Shown in pieces: positions 60,031 to 64,000 of a DNA stretch of 64,000 nt. Position 1 is the stretch's first letter. Each line of letters starts with the position of its first letter. The stretch spans positions 62,001-126,000 of the forward strand of contig CAZJRD010000001.1 in assembly GCA_964548365.1 (NCBI GenBank), read 5' to 3'. The notes below the pieces were generated by a model. That model was not told the DNA's origin and did no database searches. It saw only the letters and a program-made list of their open reading frames with translations. The stretch comes from B46-G9 sp964548365 (GTDB lineage: Bacteria > Desulfobacterota > DSM-4660 > Desulfatiglandales > Desulfatiglandaceae). The position numbers were made by a program, and so were the translations under genes.

Positions 60031-61896
60031 TTACGATGCGAAGCTCTCTTCTGGCATGTCCATGACGGACATATCCTCGCTCTTGATGGCCTTGGCCGCG
60101 GCCTCCACTTCAGGAAGCACGTTCTTGATAAAGTACCTGGCGCTGAAGATCTTGCCCGTGTAGAAGGCTCCGTCTTTGCTTTCTTTCACGAACCTATTCA
60201 ACGCGGTCTGGTCAGCCCGGTCCACGCCTCTTTCCTTCACCAGGGCATCCAGCTTTTCATTTGCCACGCCCGCTTCCCACAGCAAAAGCCACCCCGCCAC
60301 CACCTTTCCCATCATCATAAGAAAAGGATAGGCATTGGAGATGGGAAGCAGAAAATTTCCTTCTCCCGCTGATTGGGCAAAAAACAATCCCATTTCTCCG
60401 AGGGTATTGGCCGCGCCCTGGACATCGTTCGCCAGATCTGCGAGGCGATCCTCTCCTTTATACCTGCTGACCGTTTTCCCTATCTCCCCCAGCAGGGCCA
60501 TGAACGAGGCTCCGTTCTTGCGGGGGAGCTTCCGACCCACCAGGTCCAGGGCCTGTATGCCGCTGGTGCCTTCATAGATGGAAGCAATCTTCTCATCGCG
60601 CATGATCTGCTCTACCGGATATTCAGAGCAGTAACCGTACCCCCCGTATACCTGGATCGCCGTCTCAGTCACCCTGAACCCTGTATCCGAGTTGTACGCC
60701 TTGCAAATAGGGGTCAGCACTTCCAGGATTCCCCTCCACTTTTCCTTCTTGGCCTCATCTTCTTCGCTCACCTCCCGGTCAACGCACAGGGACGCATAAT
60801 AGAGCAGTGCCCGCATACTCTCCACATTGGATTTCATCCAAAGAAGCATTCGTCGAACATCCGGGTGCTGGATGATGGGAACCCGTGGTGCCTGGGGGTC
60901 CTTGAATGGGGTGATTGAAGATCCTTGCAGCCTCTCTTTTGCATATTGAAGCGCATGCAGATACGCCACGGACGCACTGGATTCACCCTGGAGCCCTACC
61001 CCGATGCGTGCCTCGTTCATCATCTGGAACATGATCTTCATGCCCTGTCGCTCTTCCCCCAGGAGTTCCGCGTAGCAGTCCCCGTTGTCTCCAAAATTCA
61101 ACAAACAGGTAGCACTGCCATGGATTCCCATCTTTTCTTCAATATTGGCCACCTCAAAATCATTTCGCCTGCCCAGGCTCCCGTCCTCGTTGACCAGGTA
61201 TTTGGGGACAAGAAAGATCGAGATGCCCTTTGTGCCTGGGGGATCTCCCTCTATCCGGGCCAGCACGGGATGGATGATATTCCCGGTGAGATCATGGTCG
61301 CCGGAGGTGATGAAGATCTTTGTTCCCTGGAGCCTGAAGGTGCCGTCCGGCCGGCGCACCGCCTTGCTGCTCAAGTTACCGACGTCAGACCCGGCGTTCG
61401 GCTCGGTGAGGCACATGGTGCCAGCCCATTCGCCGGCGATCATTTTCTCAAGGTATTTATTCTTCTGTTCTTCTGTCCCGTAGGTCTCAATAAGGTGCGC
61501 AGCTCCCTCACTCAGGCCAGGATAGGAAAGAAACGCAAAATTGTGCACGAACCAGTCCTTTGCTGCCAGGGACATTACATACGGCAGGCCCTGTCCGCCA
61601 TTATCTTGGGAATTGCACATAGCGCCCCAGCCCCCTTCACAATAGAGCTTATAACACCGGTGAAAGGACTTCGGCACAAACACCTGTCCGCCTTCAAGCC
61701 TGCACCCTTCCCGGTCCCCGTCGACCAGCGTGGGGAAAACCTCATTGACTGCGAGCTTCTGGGCCTCAGCAAGGATCATCTCAAACAACTCCCTGGAGAA
61801 TTCCTGATACCTCGGTTTCTCACAAAGGCTATCCACTTCAAGCATTTCAAAAAGGACAAATTTCTGATCCCGTTCATCCAGGATTTGGTTCGCCAT
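60031..61896 (-). CDS. Acyl-CoA dehydrogenase, long (~600-residue) form
   Basis: About 621 residues from the ATG at 61896, with AAGGAGG upstream. FAD-binding and catalytic regions are present: GTMCLTEPNAGSDVGNLSSK, FITSGDHDLTGN, and VYGGYGYCSEYPVEQIMRDE then IASIYEGTSGIQALDLVGRK with the base region near YEGTSG. The extra C-terminal domain and length match the DmdC/FadE-like ~600-residue branch, not the 380-residue classic enzymes. It oxidises acyl-CoA to enoyl-CoA with electrons to ETF. It is convergent with the ligase gene; 56 bp after the nitroreductase end. Confidence 0.92.
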   Translation of the reverse strand: MANQILDERDQKFVLFEMLEVDSLCEKPRYQEFSRELFEMILAEAQKLAVNEVFPTLVDGDREGCRLEGGQVFVPKSFHRCYKLYCEGGWGAMCNSQDNGGQGLPYVMSLAAKDWFVHNFAFLSYPGLSEGAAHLIETYGTEEQKNKYLEKMIAGEWAGTMCLTEPNAGSDVGNLSSKAVRRPDGTFRLQGTKIFITSGDHDLTGNIIHPVLARIEGDPPGTKGISIFLVPKYLVNEDGSLGRRNDFEVANIEEKMGIHGSATCLLNFGDNGDCYAELLGEERQGMKIMFQMMNEARIGVGLQGESSASVAYLHALQYAKERLQGSSITPFKDPQAPRVPIIQHPDVRRMLLWMKSNVESMRALLYYASLCVDREVSEEDEAKKEKWRGILEVLTPICKAYNSDTGFRVTETAIQVYGGYGYCSEYPVEQIMRDEKIASIYEGTSGIQALDLVGRKLPRKNGASFMALLGEIGKTVSRYKGEDRLADLANDVQGAANTLGEMGLFFAQSAGEGNFLLPISNAYPFLMMMGKVVAGWLLLWEAGVANEKLDALVKERGVDRADQTALNRFVKESKDGAFYTGKIFSARYFIKNVLPEVEAAAKAIKSEDMSVMDMPEESFAS

Positions 61897-61952
61897 GGTG
61901 AGCCTCCTTTCTTCGTTATTGTGCATCCGGGGCCGGCATCTCATACGCCGAT

Positions 61953-62483
61953 CTACTTTTCGCCGTACCTGTTCCAGTGGGCCTTCCCGTATGCAAGGGT
62001 TTCCTTCCCGTGACCCGGTTTGTCTTCTGCCGGGTACCCGATGCCGACCATGGAAAGGACCTTCAGGCTTTCAGGCAGATTCAAGGCTTCCGCCAGGAAT
62101 GCTTCGGCCGTTTTTGTGCTATCGTGCATCCTCTCACGGATCTGTATCCAGCAGCTCCCCAGGCCCAATGATGCTGCGGTGAGATGAAGGATAATGGAAG
62201 CGATGGAGGCATCTTCGATCCACACGTCGGATTTACCCGGATCCGCGCAGATAACAACTCCCAAGGGAGCATTTTTCATAAATGCTGAGCCGTGCTCCTT
62301 GGCCCGGGAAAGCGTTTGAAGCATGTCCTTGTCGGTCACGACGATAAATTCCCAGGGGTTGTGTCCCATGGACGAGGGGGACCGTAACGCTGCCTCGATG
62401 AGCGTGTCAATTATTTCAGGTTCTATCTTTTTCTCCTGAAACCTCCTGATACTCCTTCTTTTTTCCAACACTGAAATCAACAT
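61953..62483 (-). CDS. Nitroreductase family FMN protein
   Basis: 176 residues. KRRSIRRFQEKKIEPEIIDT and AALRSPSSMGHNPWEFIVVT are the FMN-binding entry; IILHLTAASLGLGSCWIQIR and VGIGYPAEDKPG close the domain. A single short nitroreductase of about this size usually works as a homodimer. Differs from the deiodinase-like enzyme at 25354 by lacking the lid and the C-terminal extension. Substrate unknown. Confidence 0.88.
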   Translation of the reverse strand: MLISVLEKRRSIRRFQEKKIEPEIIDTLIEAALRSPSSMGHNPWEFIVVTDKDMLQTLSRAKEHGSAFMKNAPLGVVICADPGKSDVWIEDASIASIILHLTAASLGLGSCWIQIRERMHDSTKTAEAFLAEALNLPESLKVLSMVGIGYPAEDKPGHGKETLAYGKAHWNRYGEK

Positions 62484-62539
62484 GAAAATCCTCCTCTCCA
62501 GGTAATTTCGTTCGATTCACCTTTTCTTGTTGGTTTGGT

Positions 62540-63697
62540 TCAGTTCATTTCATCAACCATGGTTTTCACTTTCCGGGCAATGGCCAGTGCGGCGGTCAGT
62601 CCGGGGCTGTCAATGCCAAGGAGGTGAATAAGATTAGGGGCTGTTTCCTCATGCACAAAGACAAAATCCGGGTATTTTTTGAGCCTCGCCTGGAGTCCGG
62701 ACTGGTGCCACGCGAGGTCTTCCTTTCTGATCCCAGGGAAAAAGGGGCGGACGGCCTGCACAAAAACATCCACGTCAACAGTAGGACCTCCCGCTGTCTC
62801 GCGATTGTCCGCAGGGACCAGTTTGGGACCAACGGTCACCGTTGATCCGATGGAGGGCGGATAATCAATACTTTCGAACGTGGGCGTTAAATGGATACCC
62901 ACCGTGAAATGACGACCGGAGTGAGTGACCACTGCAGTTGGGGTTGGGTATACATTCTTTCCCCGGATCTGTAATTCCGGCCGCCTGTTACCGTAAAAGC
63001 AGTACGTCTCTCCACGTACCGGGTCCAATTCGTACGGCGATCCGCTGTTGAAAAACCTTGCTACTCTGTCAGTGTCAATACCGCAGGCATTAATGACGAT
63101 TCCGGCCTCAACGCTGTCTTCTTTCCCATCGGGATACCGAAGCTCCACCCGGATCGAATGACCATCCGTTGCAAGCCCGATGACCACGGTCCCGGTCAAG
63201 AATTGTACCCCGTTTTGATCTGCCAGGGTATGAAGGCGATAGACCAGCGTTGGAGGATCGACGATACCCGCTGAAGGCACCAAAAGTGCCGAACGGGCCC
63301 TCACATTGGGCTCCAGAGCCCTTACCTTTTCACCCGATATTTTTTCCAGCCCCGGAACACCATTTTTCCTGCCCTGTTCAAGATAGAAATCCAGCACCGC
63401 GTCTTCTTCTTCAGTGGTCGCAACCACCATCTTCCCGGTCTTTATGGCGGCAACCCTGTGGTCTTCACAGAAATCGTAGAGCAATCGATTCCCTTCCACG
63501 CAGAGGGCTGCTTTCAAGGGCCGGGTCTCCTGGTCGTAATAGATGCCCGAATGAATAACGCCGGAATTACGCGTGGATTGGTTTTCCCCAGTGGTTATGC
63601 CTGGGTTCTTTTCCAAGAGAAAAATGTCCTTGTAGGTTTTTGAAAGCTCCCAGGCAACGGCACATCCGATAACTCCACCCCCAATGATTGCTATCAT
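62540..63697 (-). CDS. lhgO: L-2-hydroxyglutarate oxidase-like FAD-dependent dehydrogenase
   Basis: About 385 residues from the ATG at 63697. The FAD-binding motif is AIIGGGVIGCAVAWELSK; ENQSTRNSGVIHSGIYYDQE with the conserved HSGIYY is typical of LhgO. The C-terminus ends LIHLLGIDSPGLTAALAIAR. LhgO oxidises L-2-hydroxyglutarate to 2-oxoglutarate and passes electrons to the quinone pool. The start overlaps the stop of the thioesterase gene (ATGA), so the two are coupled. An earlier start (63724) would lie inside that gene. Confidence 0.88.
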   Translation of the reverse strand: MIAIIGGGVIGCAVAWELSKTYKDIFLLEKNPGITTGENQSTRNSGVIHSGIYYDQETRPLKAALCVEGNRLLYDFCEDHRVAAIKTGKMVVATTEEEDAVLDFYLEQGRKNGVPGLEKISGEKVRALEPNVRARSALLVPSAGIVDPPTLVYRLHTLADQNGVQFLTGTVVIGLATDGHSIRVELRYPDGKEDSVEAGIVINACGIDTDRVARFFNSGSPYELDPVRGETYCFYGNRRPELQIRGKNVYPTPTAVVTHSGRHFTVGIHLTPTFESIDYPPSIGSTVTVGPKLVPADNRETAGGPTVDVDVFVQAVRPFFPGIRKEDLAWHQSGLQARLKKYPDFVFVHEETAPNLIHLLGIDSPGLTAALAIARKVKTMVDEMN

Positions 63698-64000
63698 GAC
63701 GATACGCTCAACTGACGATCCCACGAATTGATCTTCTCCCGGGGAACGGCGATCAATGTCACCATGGCCTTTGCAACAAGAGTCTGTTCTTCGCCTCTGC
63801 TATCGAAAACTTCTGATTCCGCAACGATGACCTGGCTCCCTTCCCTGATGACTTTTGACCGGCAGACCAGGAAATCACCATGGGCGGGCTTGAGGAAATT
63901 GATCTTGAACTCGATGGTGAGGATTTGAAAGGATTCCTCGACCGTGGAAAATGCGGCATACCCCGCAGTATGATCCGCAATGGTCGCCATCACGCCCGCA
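63694..64000 (-). CDS. PaaI/hot-dog thioesterase, 5' end beyond the window
   Basis: About 101 residues visible. The frame stays open to the right edge, reading AGVMATIADHTAGYAAFSTV, where D and H of the ADHTAGY helix are the PaaI-type catalytic and CoA-binding positions. The remainder is a hot-dog fold (FLKPAHGDFLVCRSKVIREG, then VAKAMVTLIAV). A CoA thioesterase is expected, part of the acyl-CoA metabolism genes at this end. The true start lies outside the window; the first in-frame ATG at 63993 is probably internal. Confidence 0.8.
   Translation of the reverse strand, partial: AGVMATIADHTAGYAAFSTVEESFQILTIEFKINFLKPAHGDFLVCRSKVIREGSQVIVAESEVFDSRGEEQTLVAKAMVTLIAVPREKINSWDRQLSVSS

Noticed and set aside
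60925..62013. 362-residue open frame on the plus strand
   Set aside because: Antisense to the acyl-CoA dehydrogenase gene; no domain and no ribosome site.
1..64000. CRISPR arrays, tRNA and rRNA genes, integrase or phage modules
   Set aside because: None seen on either strand by eye. A small RNA gene without obvious structure could be missed.

Overview
The window reads as chromosomal DNA of an anaerobic, Desulfobacterota-type bacterium (sulfate-reducing or syntrophic deltaproteobacterial lineage). This rests on gene content, not a database match: heterodisulfide reductase subunits, two molybdopterin oxidoreductases, a TRAP transporter, a multihaem cytochrome c, rubrerythrin-type proteins, two sigma-54 activators, CoA-ester metabolism genes and clear use of selenium. 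No rRNA, tRNA, CRISPR array or intact mobile element was recognised.

Layout. 1-8.2 kb: the start of hdrB with hdrC, then an operon for a molybdopterin oxidoreductase and a DctPQM TRAP transporter behind a promoter with a GntR-like palindrome, an IS91-type transposase fossil, and a flavoredoxin with a MarR regulator. 8.4-31.8 kb: mostly housekeeping and envelope genes (bisphosphate nucleotidase, MltD, MFS transporter, MsrAB, an L,D-transpeptidase next to a YcbK-like protein, phosphoglucomutase, adenine deaminase, TypA, a deiodinase-like nitroreductase, Tex, endonuclease IV, an old-yellow-enzyme relative). 32-39 kb: a phosphoesterase/nucleotidyltransferase fusion, a racemase, a very long palindrome, and an operon of nitrilase, DUF6765-like protein, phospholipase A2-like protein and MGMT. 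39.9-44.8 kb: cupin, rubrerythrin, a DUF401 transporter, a SLOG-like protein and prfC. 56.6-64 kb: yqeB-maoC-acyl-CoA ligase facing acyl-CoA dehydrogenase, nitroreductase, LhgO-like oxidase and a thioesterase.

The most unusual part is 45.0-54.1 kb. It holds two back-to-back units. In each, a sigma-54 activator gene diverges from a target operon that has its own -24/-12 promoter and an upstream palindrome. Unit 1 drives an 11-haem cytochrome c whose gene carries an in-frame TGA followed by a textbook bacterial SECIS hairpin (a selenocysteine cytochrome), plus a periplasmic rhodanese. Unit 2 drives a small unknown protein, a SAM methyltransferase, a Tat-exported molybdopterin oxidoreductase that lacks the N-terminal Fe-S cysteines, and a small membrane protein.

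A second selenoprotein, overlooked unless TGA is read through, lies at 14136-14759: a FrnE/DsbA-type oxidoreductase with Sec-Pro-Trp-Cys in place of CPWC, downstream of msrAB. With yqeB (maturation of selenium-dependent molybdenum hydroxylases) this gives three independent signs of selenium use. Non-coding elements of note are a 104-bp MITE with a 7-bp target duplication, a ~360-bp imperfect palindrome, a run of five hairpins, and fossils of IS91- and IS21-type elements.
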